From: Gammaproteobacteria bacterium
GTDB taxonomy: Bacteria; Pseudomonadota; Gammaproteobacteria; Steroidobacterales; Steroidobacteraceae
Assembly: GCA_028293765.1 (NCBI GenBank)
Contig: JAQGOG010000011.1
Coordinates: 1 to 64,000, forward strand
Direction of reading: 5' to 3'
Length of the DNA: 64,000 nucleotides
The notes under the pieces are model-generated. The model saw only the letters and a program-made list of their open reading frames with translations. It was not told the origin of the DNA and did no database searches. The position numbers were made by a program, and so were the translations under genes. Each line of letters starts with the position of its first letter. Position 1 is the stretch's first letter. Shown here in pieces: positions 26,202 through 33,275 of the stretch.

Positions 26202-26335
26202 TCATGTGCCCCGCCAGCGTGCGAAGGTGGCGGCTTGCCCCCTGATCGTGCCGTCCCGGTCGATGAGCTGCCGGATGACTCCATCCTCGATCCGGAAGCG
26301 TCGTCTCCGACGGGCCGGGAATAGCTCCCGGTCAC
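26202..26335 (-). pseudogene. Possible C-terminal gene remnant
   Basis: Between an in-frame stop near 26340 and a stop at 26202, the minus strand reads GDRELFPARRRRRFRIEDG, then VIRQLIDRDGTIRGQAATFARW. The phrase FRIEDGVIRQLIDRDG looks like coding sequence (a strand followed by a turn), but there is no start codon and no recognisable family. It lies in the otherwise empty interval 26104-26386. Low confidence. Confidence 0.25.
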
Positions 26336-26386
26336 CAGGCTAGAAGAATTCGGCGATGCCTCGCGCTCGCCTCCCAGGACGCCGGT

Positions 26387-26467
26387 TCAGTGATGCGAGC
26401 ACATCGCGAGCAGCAGGATGATGGGAATGGGTACTCCCAGCAACCAAAGCAAAATTCCGCGGCCCAT
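26387..26467 (-). CDS. 26-residue hydrophobic membrane peptide
   Basis: A strong ribosome binding site (AAAAGGAGAGG) sits 3 to 4 bases before an ATG that opens 26 codons. The peptide starts MGRGILLWLLGVPIPIILLL and ends AMCSHH. One transmembrane helix fills most of it, with a Pro-x-Pro kink. Small proteins of this exact style (MGRGILLWLLGVPIP) occur in many proteobacteria and are usually annotated as hypothetical. The function is unknown; the neighbouring KGG stress protein gene suggests a stress-related setting. Confidence 0.6.
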   Translation of the reverse strand: MGRGILLWLLGVPIPIILLLAMCSHH

Positions 26468-26782
26468 GGTCCTCTCCTTTTAGTTCTACAGAACAGGAGC
26501 AACGGCCGGATGAAATGAAGGTTCCGAGGCGCTGGAGAGAGCTTGTGTACCGCTATATGCTGTGATCAGGCCGGAACACGATACTTTCGGCGCTGCCTCG
26601 GTGGGTCGAATCGCTGGGCGTGAATACGCGCACCCCCTGGGCACACGGGATACTCGCCTACTTGTCCGGCGAGTTGGGCGGAGGTGTGTTGGAACGGACG
26701 CCCTGTTTCGGCCTGTAGCCCCGCGGCTGCACAGGCACTGCAAGTGCAACCGACTTAAGTCGAGTTCGCCGGCCTGCGCAGG
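26468..26782. other. Intergenic stretch without a recognisable gene
   Basis: About 315 bases between the small membrane peptide gene and the terminator of the KGG gene. Open frames here are short, arginine/proline-rich and without a start site or family match that I recognise. It presumably holds the promoter of the 26-residue peptide gene, but I cannot point to convincing -35/-10 boxes. Confidence 0.4.
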
Positions 26783-26815
26783 CAAACAAACGCCGGCGAC
26801 ACAGAGCCGCCGGCG
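26783..26815 (-). terminator. Intrinsic terminator of the KGG protein gene
   Basis: Read on the minus strand, an 8-bp stem CGCCGGCG with a 9-base loop is followed by TTTGTTTG. It lies 29 bases after the stop codon of the KGG gene, in the right orientation. Confidence 0.65.
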
Positions 26816-26844
26816 CATTCTGGATCAGCCGCTGTCAGGAGCAG

Positions 26845-27048
26845 CTATGAGTGCTGGCCACCTTTACGGCCGGCTTCACTGGCTTTTTCGCGGTCATTCG
26901 CGAAATTGCCGGGGTTGTCCTTGCCACTGGTTCCGCCCTGGCTGGCGCCGCCCTGCTTGCCGCTGCCGCTCTGCCCACCGCCAAGCTGGCCCTTGCGGTC
27001 ATCCTTCTGCGTCTGTTGGTTCTCACCGGTCGGATTGTTCGTCGGCAT
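26845..27048 (-). CDS. KGG-motif stress-induced small protein
   Basis: 67 residues, very hydrophilic (Gln, Gly, Lys, Ser), ending GNFANDREKASEAGRKGGQHS. This is the KGG / stress-induced bacterial acidophilic repeat motif of the YciG/ConB type, here as a single copy at the C-terminus after a disordered Gly/Gln-rich stretch. Such proteins are induced in stationary phase or general stress; the mechanism is unknown. GAGGAG lies 8 bases before ATG 27048, which is preferred to the longer frame from 27075. Confidence 0.82.
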   Translation of the reverse strand: MPTNNPTGENQQTQKDDRKGQLGGGQSGSGKQGGASQGGTSGKDNPGNFANDREKASEAGRKGGQHS

Positions 27049-27264
27049 AAGAAAACTCCTCACGAGATCGATCATTCGACACGCCTACGAGGCTACCGCG
27101 TTGAATTCGGGCGCAATGTCAGCGCGCCCAAATGATCTGGGTCAGCATCGGCCGACGTTGAGCTCGAGGTGCCGTTCGAGAGCCGCTAGCGCGGGCTCCA
27201 CCTGGCGCGCTATCTGCTACGTGCGACGTGGTCACTCACAACTGCTTTACCCAGGAGAAATCTC

Positions 27265-28059
27265 ATGGCTGTTGCAACTCGTCCGCTCGCACTGGTCACA
27301 GGCGCATCCAGTGGTATCGGCCTGGAACTGGCCCGGGAGTGCGCCCGGAACGGCTTCGATCTGGTGATCGGAGCGGATCGCCCCCTCGCTGCAGCCGCCG
27401 CGGAACTCGAGGCATTGGGCGCTTCGGTCCGGCCCGTGGAGGCCGATCTGGCGACGGCCGATGGCGTGGCACAGTTGTATGGCAGCCTGGCGGGGCGCCC
27501 GGTCGACGCGCTGCTGGCAAACGCGGGACATGGGTTGGGTAAGGGATTCCTTGATCAGGACTTCATGGAAATTACGCACGTGATCGACACGAACATCACG
27601 GGCACCCTTGCGCTGGTTCACCAGGTTGGCAGGGATATGCGGGCCCGCGGGGCGGGGCGCATTCTGATCACCGGCTCCATCGCGGGGTTTATGCCGGGCA
27701 CCTTTCAAGCCGTTTACAACGGCACGAAGGCCTTCATTGATTCGTTCTCGTGGGCTCTCCGGAACGAGCTCAAGGACACGGGCGTAACCGTCACGTGTCT
27801 GATGCCCGGGGCCACCGAAACGGAGTTCTTCAAGCGCGCGGATATGATGGATACCAAGCTGGGTACGGATGAGAAGCAGGACGCGGCAGAGGTGGCGCGT
27901 GTTGGGTTCAAGGCCATGATGGACGGTGAGGGCGATGTCGTGGCGGGTTTGAAGAACAAGATCCAGTCGGCGATCGCGTCGGTGACTCCCTCGGCAGTGC
28001 TTGCCGAACAACATCGAAAGAAGGCGCAGCCGGGCACTGCAACCGAAACCGGACCTTAA
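27265..28059 (+). CDS. Short-chain dehydrogenase/reductase (classical SDR)
   Basis: 264 residues. TGASSGIG (12-19) binds NAD(P), LLANAGHG is the NNAG-equivalent, ILITGSIAGF supplies the catalytic serine and YNGTKAF the Tyr/Lys pair. GADRPLA after the second strand has an acidic residue at the usual cofactor-specificity position, hinting at NAD(H). The substrate is unknown. An AGGAGAAATCTC site precedes the ATG. Its stop overlaps the convergent DUF6328 gene by 4 bases. Confidence 0.88.
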   Translation: MAVATRPLALVTGASSGIGLELARECARNGFDLVIGADRPLAAAAAELEALGASVRPVEADLATADGVAQLYGSLAGRPVDALLANAGHGLGKGFLDQDFMEITHVIDTNITGTLALVHQVGRDMRARGAGRILITGSIAGFMPGTFQAVYNGTKAFIDSFSWALRNELKDTGVTVTCLMPGATETEFFKRADMMDTKLGTDEKQDAAEVARVGFKAMMDGEGDVVAGLKNKIQSAIASVTPSAVLAEQHRKKAQPGTATETGP

Positions 28060-29084
28060 GGCTGCTGCGGTATCTGGCGGTTCAGGCGCCTGAGAAATAA
28101 TGGCAGCAGGTACCACAGTCCTGACAGCAGCACGAATGCGGCCAACGCTCCGATCAGTCCCATGCTGCCTGCTCCATATAGCCTGTTGAAGGCTACCCAC
28201 ACGTCCAAGGAGATGGCGCAGGCAAGCGGCAGCAGTGCCACTGTGATGAGCACTGAGCCTGCCGAATGCATGCGTGGGTCATCCCGCCCCCCGAAAGTGA
28301 TGCGATGAACCGCAGCGGGGGCAATCAGCAGAACGACTGCGAGCGTGAGACACCCGAGGGCAATGAGGTGGGCAACACGGGCCGCCGACGGGAGTTCCCC
28401 GAACGCCTTCGTCATCATGACGCTGAGCTGAAAGCCCAGTAACGCCTGGGCGCCGGGCAGAATGACCCGTGCCTCCGTGAGCATCTGCTCGATCTTCGCG
28501 TGGAGAGGGGTATTCGTCCGCATCATGGGCTCCTCGACAACATGAACGGTCAAGGTCCGCCGCAGACCCAGGCCGAGGGCATACCACGCGCCGATGGCGA
28601 AGACGAATGTGACGACAGCCATCATCACACTCAGCGGCAGCCCAAATGGACGTTCGATGGCAACGAATACATCGCATCCGACGGCCCCGGCCAGCGGCAG
28701 CAAGGCAAGATTTGCATACCGTCTGGAGGTGCGACAGATCCGCGCGGTCGTCTCCCCCCGCTCCACGAGGCGATGTTGGCAGGGAACGGCGATCATCAGG
28801 CCCAACGCCAGCACCATGAGTGCCAGGCCGGCCGCATCGACGCTGCGGGCAGCGACCGTCAGAGCCGGGAAGCCGTCCTGAAACACTCCTTGAAACTGAA
28901 AGCCAAACAGCACCTGTGCACCGAGCATCTGCATGCGCAGCTCGTCGAGGGAGGTTTTCAGCGCTGCTTCCAGTTTCATTGGATGAGTGCGTCGCCGTAG
29001 CCACGTTGATGCGCTTCCTGCCTCCATGATTGTTGGCGACCCTGCCCGAGCGCCGTGTTCGAGCAAATGCTGTGCCTGAGCCAT
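28056..29084 (-). CDS. DUF6328 membrane protein with internal duplication
   Basis: 342 residues. Two halves repeat the same plan: LDELRMQMLGAQVLFGFQFQ, ALGLMIAVPCQHRL, LALLPLAGAVGCDVFVAIERPFG in the first and LTEARVILPGAQALLGFQLS, VVLLIAPAAVHRI, VALLPLACAISLDVWVAFNRLYG in the second, each with about four transmembrane helices. DUF6328 proteins usually have one such unit, so this is a tandem fusion. Function is unknown. The start at 29084 has GGGGAA in front; ATG 28979 would remove a non-conserved 35-residue leader. The 5' end approaches the divergent pseudouridine synthase gene. Confidence 0.75.
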   Translation of the reverse strand: MAQAQHLLEHGARAGSPTIMEAGSASTWLRRRTHPMKLEAALKTSLDELRMQMLGAQVLFGFQFQGVFQDGFPALTVAARSVDAAGLALMVLALGLMIAVPCQHRLVERGETTARICRTSRRYANLALLPLAGAVGCDVFVAIERPFGLPLSVMMAVVTFVFAIGAWYALGLGLRRTLTVHVVEEPMMRTNTPLHAKIEQMLTEARVILPGAQALLGFQLSVMMTKAFGELPSAARVAHLIALGCLTLAVVLLIAPAAVHRITFGGRDDPRMHSAGSVLITVALLPLACAISLDVWVAFNRLYGAGSMGLIGALAAFVLLSGLWYLLPLFLRRLNRQIPQQP

Positions 29085-29143
29085 TCAATTCCCCGTTCAG
29101 TGAGTGCCTGGCCAAGCCTGGGCCCATGAGACAGACTGGGCCG

Positions 29144-29884
29144 ATGAAGAAAGTGACTCCTGCCGATGCTTCGGGAATACCCCGCCATGGCGTGGCGCGC
29201 GTCATCTCCAAGCTGGGGATGGGCTCGCGCACCCAGGCTGCGCAATGGGTGCGTGAGGGGCGGGTACTGGTGAACGGCCGGGTGGTTCGGGACTCCGAGT
29301 TTCCGGTTCGACAGGGACTCGATCAGATCGACGTCGAGGGAAAGGTGCTCGAGGCAGCGGGGCGGCTGGTGCTGATGTTGAACAAGCCACGCGGCCTGGT
29401 CACGACGACGCACGATGAGCAGGGCCGCGACACTGTCTATAATTGCTTCGCGGGCGCGGCCTTGCCCTGGCTGGCCCCCGTGGGTCGTCTCGACAAGGCT
29501 AGTGAGGGTCTGCTGCTGTTCAGCAACGATCCTGCGTGGGCTGACGGGATCACCAGCCCGGAGTCAGGGCCGGACAAAACTTACCATGTACAGATCGACT
29601 GCCTGCCCGGCGCGGATTTGCTGGAGAAGCTCGTGCGGGGCGCGATGCTCGACGGCGAGCGCCTGACCGCCAAGTCAGCCCGTTGCCTGCGTACTGGCCA
29701 AAAGAACGCGTGGCTCGAAATTCTGTTGGATGAGGGTCGGAACCGGCAGATTCGCCGACTCCTTGCGGCCTTCGACGTGTCTGTATTGCGTCTGGTCCGC
29801 GTAGCGATAGGCCCGTTGCTACTGGGTGACCTGCCAAAAGGCCAGTGGCGGATGCTCACCGAGCACGAAATCGACACGCTCTGA
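29144..29884 (+). CDS. RsuA/RluB-family pseudouridine synthase
   Basis: 246 residues. An N-terminal S4 RNA-binding domain (ARVISKLGMGSRTQAAQWVREGRVLVNGR) precedes the catalytic domain with MLNKPRG, the catalytic aspartate in VGRLDKASEGLLL (Asp117), KTYHV and the closing EGRNRQIRRL. The RsuA/RluB/RluE/RluF group isomerises single uridines in 16S or 23S rRNA; the specific target cannot be assigned. ATG 29126 is an alternative start adding six residues. Upstream it faces the divergent DUF6328 gene. Confidence 0.9.
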   Translation: MKKVTPADASGIPRHGVARVISKLGMGSRTQAAQWVREGRVLVNGRVVRDSEFPVRQGLDQIDVEGKVLEAAGRLVLMLNKPRGLVTTTHDEQGRDTVYNCFAGAALPWLAPVGRLDKASEGLLLFSNDPAWADGITSPESGPDKTYHVQIDCLPGADLLEKLVRGAMLDGERLTAKSARCLRTGQKNAWLEILLDEGRNRQIRRLLAAFDVSVLRLVRVAIGPLLLGDLPKGQWRMLTEHEIDTL

Positions 29885-29936
29885 AGGCGTCGGTAACAGC
29901 GCGGCATAACACCGACAACGGTCGGACCTAAGGAGA

Positions 29937-30039
29937 GTCGGTTCCGGTGCGCAGGACGAACAGAGCTGCGTGGTCTTCGGCATGCCCAGGGAAGCGATCC
30001 GCAGGGAGGCGGTCGACAGGATCGCTCTCGCTCGACGCC
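29937..30039 (+). pseudogene. Remnant of a CheB-type methylesterase C-terminus
   Basis: In the 345-base interval after the pseudouridine synthase, one frame reads VGSGAQDEQSCVVFGMPREA followed by IRREAVDRIALARR. The words AQDE.SCVVFGMPREAI..GAVD.I are the C-terminal signature of the CheB methylesterase catalytic domain. There is no start codon, no upstream catalytic serine or histidine region, and the usual Gly before AVD is Glu. About 35 residues of a gene of 350 or more survive. The rest of the interval (29885-30229) holds nothing I recognise. Confidence 0.6.
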
Positions 30040-30229
30040 CTGCAGCGCGCCATCCTGCAGGCCTGAATCCCGGCACCGCGGCAGACGCACTGCGGCCGAT
30101 GATGAAGCTGGCAGCGCCTGGAGCGAGCGCAGTCCGATCGCGCCCGTCCAGGGCGCGGACGCCGCCACGTTCATTCGCGTATTTGTCGGGTGGCATTGCT
30201 ACGATGAGGGGTCATTCAAGGGGGAATCC

Positions 30230-30490
30230 ATGCAGCTCAATTCTTTTTGGCTCGTTGCCGCTCTTCTGGCGGGTGCTGCCGCTCAGGCACAAACTCCGGC
30301 CCGGTCGCCCGAAGTGGAAGCCGCTCACGCGGCCGTTCACAAGGCCTGCGATGAGGATATCAAGACGCTCTGCGGCGACAAGAAAGGCCACGAGGCGATG
30401 ATGTGCCTGCGTAGTACCCCCGACAAGGTCAGCGCTGGCTGCAAGGAAGCGATGTCGAAGCTGCCGAAGCCGACCGCTCCGGCGCACTAG
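30230..30490 (+). CDS. Small exported cysteine-rich-repeat protein
   Basis: 86 residues. Signal peptide LNSFWLVAALLAGAAAQAQ, then a mature domain of about 65 residues with four cysteines in the order ACDEDIKTLCGDKKG, MMCLRSTPDKVSAGCKEAM. This C-x(8)-C...C-x(10,12)-C pattern resembles a single cysteine-rich (GLG1-type) repeat seen in small periplasmic proteins. Two disulfides are expected. The function is unknown. AAGGGGG sits just before the ATG. Confidence 0.72.
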   Translation: MQLNSFWLVAALLAGAAAQAQTPARSPEVEAAHAAVHKACDEDIKTLCGDKKGHEAMMCLRSTPDKVSAGCKEAMSKLPKPTAPAH

Positions 30491-30586
30491 GCGCTTCTTG
30501 GGGGCGCGCTGCCCGGCTAGGTCGGGGCGGCGCCAGCGCTCGATGGTGAATCGGAGCAGCACCCTCCAGCGAAGTGCGGAGCTTAT

Positions 30587-31480
30587 ATGTCGCTCCCCAT
30601 CCAACGCCACGATGACGTCACGGCGGCTGTCCTCGACGTCATGGACCGCACGCGCGACCCGCGGCTGCGCGAGATCATGACATCGCTGGTCAAGCACCTG
30701 CACGGCTTCGTACGCGAGGTGCGTCTGACCGAAGCCGAGTTCCGCGAGGCGGCCGCGGTTGTCGCCGAGCTCGGGAAACTGACTACCGAGAACCATAACG
30801 AAGTCGTACTGATGGCGGGATCGCTCGGTGTCTCGACTCTCGTGTGTCTGCTCAACAACGGCGATCGAGGACAGACTGAGACGTCGCAGTCGCTGCTCGG
30901 CCCGTTCTGGCGATTGAACTCGCCGCGCGTGCCGAACGGTGGCTCGATCGTCCGTTGTGACACACCTGGCGCGCCCCTGTATGTGAGCGCTCGTGTGCAG
31001 GACAAGGCCGGCGAACCGGTCGTCGCCGCGGAGGTGGATGTTTGGCACGCCTCTCCGGTAGGGCTCTACGAGAATCAGGATCCGTCGCAAACCCACATGA
31101 ACCTGCGCGGCAAGTTCATCACCGACGAGGCGGGGCGCTTCTGGTTCAGGAGCGTCAAGATGGTCGGATACCCCATACCCACCACGGGTGTCGTCGGGCG
31201 TCTCCTGCGGGCGCAGGGCCGCCATCCGTATCGCCCGGCACATCTGCACGCGCTCATTTTCAAGCCGGGATACAAGACGTTGATTTCGCAGGTTTACGAT
31301 CCTACGGATCCGCACATCGACACGGATGTACAGTTCGGAGTGACCGAGGCGACGCTCGGTGACTTCGTGCTTCATAACGAGCCGCATCCGTTAGATGCCG
31401 TTGCGCCTTGGTACTCGCTCGATTACACCTACTTGATGGAGCCGGGAGAGGCCGTACTGCCACGGCCGCCGATCAAGTAG
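30587..31480 (+). CDS. Intradiol ring-cleavage dioxygenase (catechol / hydroxyquinol 1,2-dioxygenase type)
   Basis: 297 residues. The N-terminal helical dimerisation domain (to about 105) precedes the core with SLLGPFWR, VDVWHASPVGLYENQ, SVKMVGYPIPTTG and HPYRPAHLHALIFKPGY. These supply the Fe(III) ligands expected for the family: Tyr in GLYENQ, Tyr in GYPIP and two His in RPAHLH. The presence of the N-terminal domain and the short size fit catechol or hydroxyquinol 1,2-dioxygenase rather than protocatechuate 3,4-dioxygenase. It cleaves an aromatic diol to a muconate- or maleylacetate-type product. No other ring-cleavage pathway gene is adjacent, though a Rieske oxygenase is at 44901. Confidence 0.9.
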   Translation: MSLPIQRHDDVTAAVLDVMDRTRDPRLREIMTSLVKHLHGFVREVRLTEAEFREAAAVVAELGKLTTENHNEVVLMAGSLGVSTLVCLLNNGDRGQTETSQSLLGPFWRLNSPRVPNGGSIVRCDTPGAPLYVSARVQDKAGEPVVAAEVDVWHASPVGLYENQDPSQTHMNLRGKFITDEAGRFWFRSVKMVGYPIPTTGVVGRLLRAQGRHPYRPAHLHALIFKPGYKTLISQVYDPTDPHIDTDVQFGVTEATLGDFVLHNEPHPLDAVAPWYSLDYTYLMEPGEAVLPRPPIK

Positions 31481-31582
31481 AAGGGAGCCCGCCGTGTTAC
31501 GGCGCCCTCGAGGCCGCTGCTCTTGTCTTTTGGACCGTGCCGGTGTGAGTATCGCCCCCACGAGCCGCTGCCGGGTGCCGCA

Positions 31583-32242
31583 ATGACGGTCAAGATGAAA
31601 ATCGACTTCGTATCCGACGTGTCCTGCCCCTGGTGCGTCATTGGCCTGAAATCGCTCGAGGCCGCGCTGAAAAATGTGGGAGACGACGTGGCCGTCGAGT
31701 TGCACTTCCAACCCTTCGAGCTCAATCCGCAGATGGGTCCGGGCGGCCAGGATATCGTGGAGCACATCGTCGAGAAGTATGGGTCGTCGCCGGAGGACCT
31801 GGAGCGCAATCAGGAAATGATTCGTGCGCGGGGCGCAGACCTGGGCTTCGCGTTCGATATGAAAAAGCGTGGGCGTATCTACAATACGTTCGACGCCCAC
31901 CGGCTGCTGCATTGGGCGCAAGGCCAGGGCAAACAGCCGGCGCTGAAGAATGCGCTGTTCAGTGCTTACTTCACGGAGGGCCGGGATCCGAGTGATCACG
32001 ATGTCCTCGCGAGTGTCGCGCAAGCCGTTGGGCTCGATCCCAGGCGTGCAAAAGAGATTCTGGCCTCTGACGAATATGCGGCTGACGTCCGCGCGCGCGA
32101 GCAGTTCTATCTAAGCCACGGAATCAACGCGGTGCCGTCGGTGATCATCAACGACCGGCACCTGATTCAGGGCGGTCAACCGGCGGACGTTTTCGAGCGG
32201 GTGTTGCGGCAGTTGGCCGGCGAGGCGCCCGCGTCAGCGTGA
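31583..32242 (+). CDS. DsbA-family oxidoreductase, FrnE-like
   Basis: 219 residues. The thioredoxin-fold active site is SDVSCPWCVIG (Cys15 and Cys18), the helical insert contains GADLGFAFDM and TFDAHRLLHWA, and the cis-proline loop is GINAVPSVIIN. No signal peptide is present, as in FrnE and 2-hydroxychromene-2-carboxylate isomerase-like relatives, so it acts in the cytoplasm. FrnE proteins are thiol-disulfide isomerases linked to polyketide or stress metabolism. ATG 31583 places the first strand directly after the start. It overlaps the following FecR-like gene (GTGA). Confidence 0.88.
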   Translation: MTVKMKIDFVSDVSCPWCVIGLKSLEAALKNVGDDVAVELHFQPFELNPQMGPGGQDIVEHIVEKYGSSPEDLERNQEMIRARGADLGFAFDMKKRGRIYNTFDAHRLLHWAQGQGKQPALKNALFSAYFTEGRDPSDHDVLASVAQAVGLDPRRAKEILASDEYAADVRAREQFYLSHGINAVPSVIINDRHLIQGGQPADVFERVLRQLAGEAPASA

Positions 32243-32769
32243 GTGGTCTGCCAGTCTGGAAGCGGCGAGCCGCGCTGTCCGTGGTTGCGGTGGGTGTCGC
32301 CGCGGCCGGTGCCGTTGCGCTCCATGTCTATCTCACGCCCACGCCGCGGATCTTGCGTTTGGTGGATGGGACAGAAGTCTTCTATCTCTCCAACACCCGG
32401 GTCGAGCCGGCGGGTGCTTATCCGCGGAGCCGGGAAATCAGCATCGATGGCGATGCGTTCATCCGCGCTTCGGCCGGCGCACGACCTTTGATCGTGCGTT
32501 CGCGGTTGCTGCTGCTGACTGTCACCGGTCCCTCCGCGTTGCGCGTTACGGCTTACGCGAAGGAGTCGGGAGAGGAGGCGCAGGTGCTTTACGGCCAGGT
32601 TGAGGCGAAGAAAGCCTATCGATCCCCGCAGAGCGGGTCGGACACTCTGGTGGGGGGGCAGGAGGTGATGGTCAACGAGACCATCGACCTCCAGGAAAAG
32701 GAGACCACCAACCTCGCGCAGTTACGCTCGTGGAGCGCTGCTCTGGTCGCATCAGTCGAAATTCGTTGA
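32239..32769 (+). CDS. Membrane-anchored FecR-like protein
   Basis: 176 residues. An N-terminal transmembrane segment (LSVVAVGVAAAGAVALHVYL) leads to a strand-rich domain: SREISIDGDAFIRASAGARPLIVRSRLLLLTVTGPSALRVTAY, VLYGQVEAKKAY and GGQEVMVNET. That is the order of the FecR domain (an anti-sigma-type periplasmic sensor) lacking the N-terminal sigma-binding helix. No ECF sigma factor is nearby, so the classical FecI/FecR role is not supported. GTG start overlapping the FrnE-like gene stop. Confidence 0.65.
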   Translation: MSGLPVWKRRAALSVVAVGVAAAGAVALHVYLTPTPRILRLVDGTEVFYLSNTRVEPAGAYPRSREISIDGDAFIRASAGARPLIVRSRLLLLTVTGPSALRVTAYAKESGEEAQVLYGQVEAKKAYRSPQSGSDTLVGGQEVMVNETIDLQEKETTNLAQLRSWSAALVASVEIR

Positions 32770-32789
32770 GGCAGAGACCGACTCCACTC

Positions 32790-33066
32790 CGTGATCTCCT
32801 TTTGCCCGCAGCCGGCGTTGTTGACGAGAACGTCGATCGCGCCGATTGCGGCCCCGATGCCCGCGACGACCTCAGACACCGCCTTCTCGTTGGTCACATC
32901 AAGCATTCTGCCGAAGGAGCGGCCCGGCCGCAGGGGCTCGAACTCGGCCCGCGCGGCCTCATTCCGGACCGTGCCAACGACCCGGTGACCGGCCGCCAGC
33001 GCCTCCTTTGCCAAAGCCTGGCCCAGTCCGGAGCTGACTCCCGTGAAAAAATAGTCTTGGCGTCAT
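32790..33066 (-). pseudogene. Truncated, frameshifted short-chain dehydrogenase
   Basis: From ATG 33066 the minus strand reads TPRLFF, then in another frame FTGVSSGLGQALAKEALAAGHRV, VGTVRNEAARAEF, MLDVTNEKAV and AIDVLVNNAGCGQKEI, and the homology then ends. Restoring the frame needs one extra T in a run of six T (about 33050), so the start is separated from the nucleotide-binding loop by a homopolymer frameshift. The active-site Ser/Tyr/Lys half is missing and the truncated end runs into the FecR-like gene. A relic of an about 280-residue SDR. Confidence 0.82.
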
Positions 33067-33275
33067 GAGTGTTCCTTGCGCAGCTTGAACGAGACGGTGT
33101 GCATCGTAATGTCTATCGCGGAGTCCTTCGTAACCGGTGGCCACCGCACGACTGTCACGGCTGCGTGACAGCTTTCCGGGCAGTGCGTTTTCCCGGTAAG
33201 GGCGCTTGCGACTGCAGGCGATTCGCTGTCAAATCGATTCGCCCGCCGCTACCCCCGGTCCCACGGAGATTCCGT

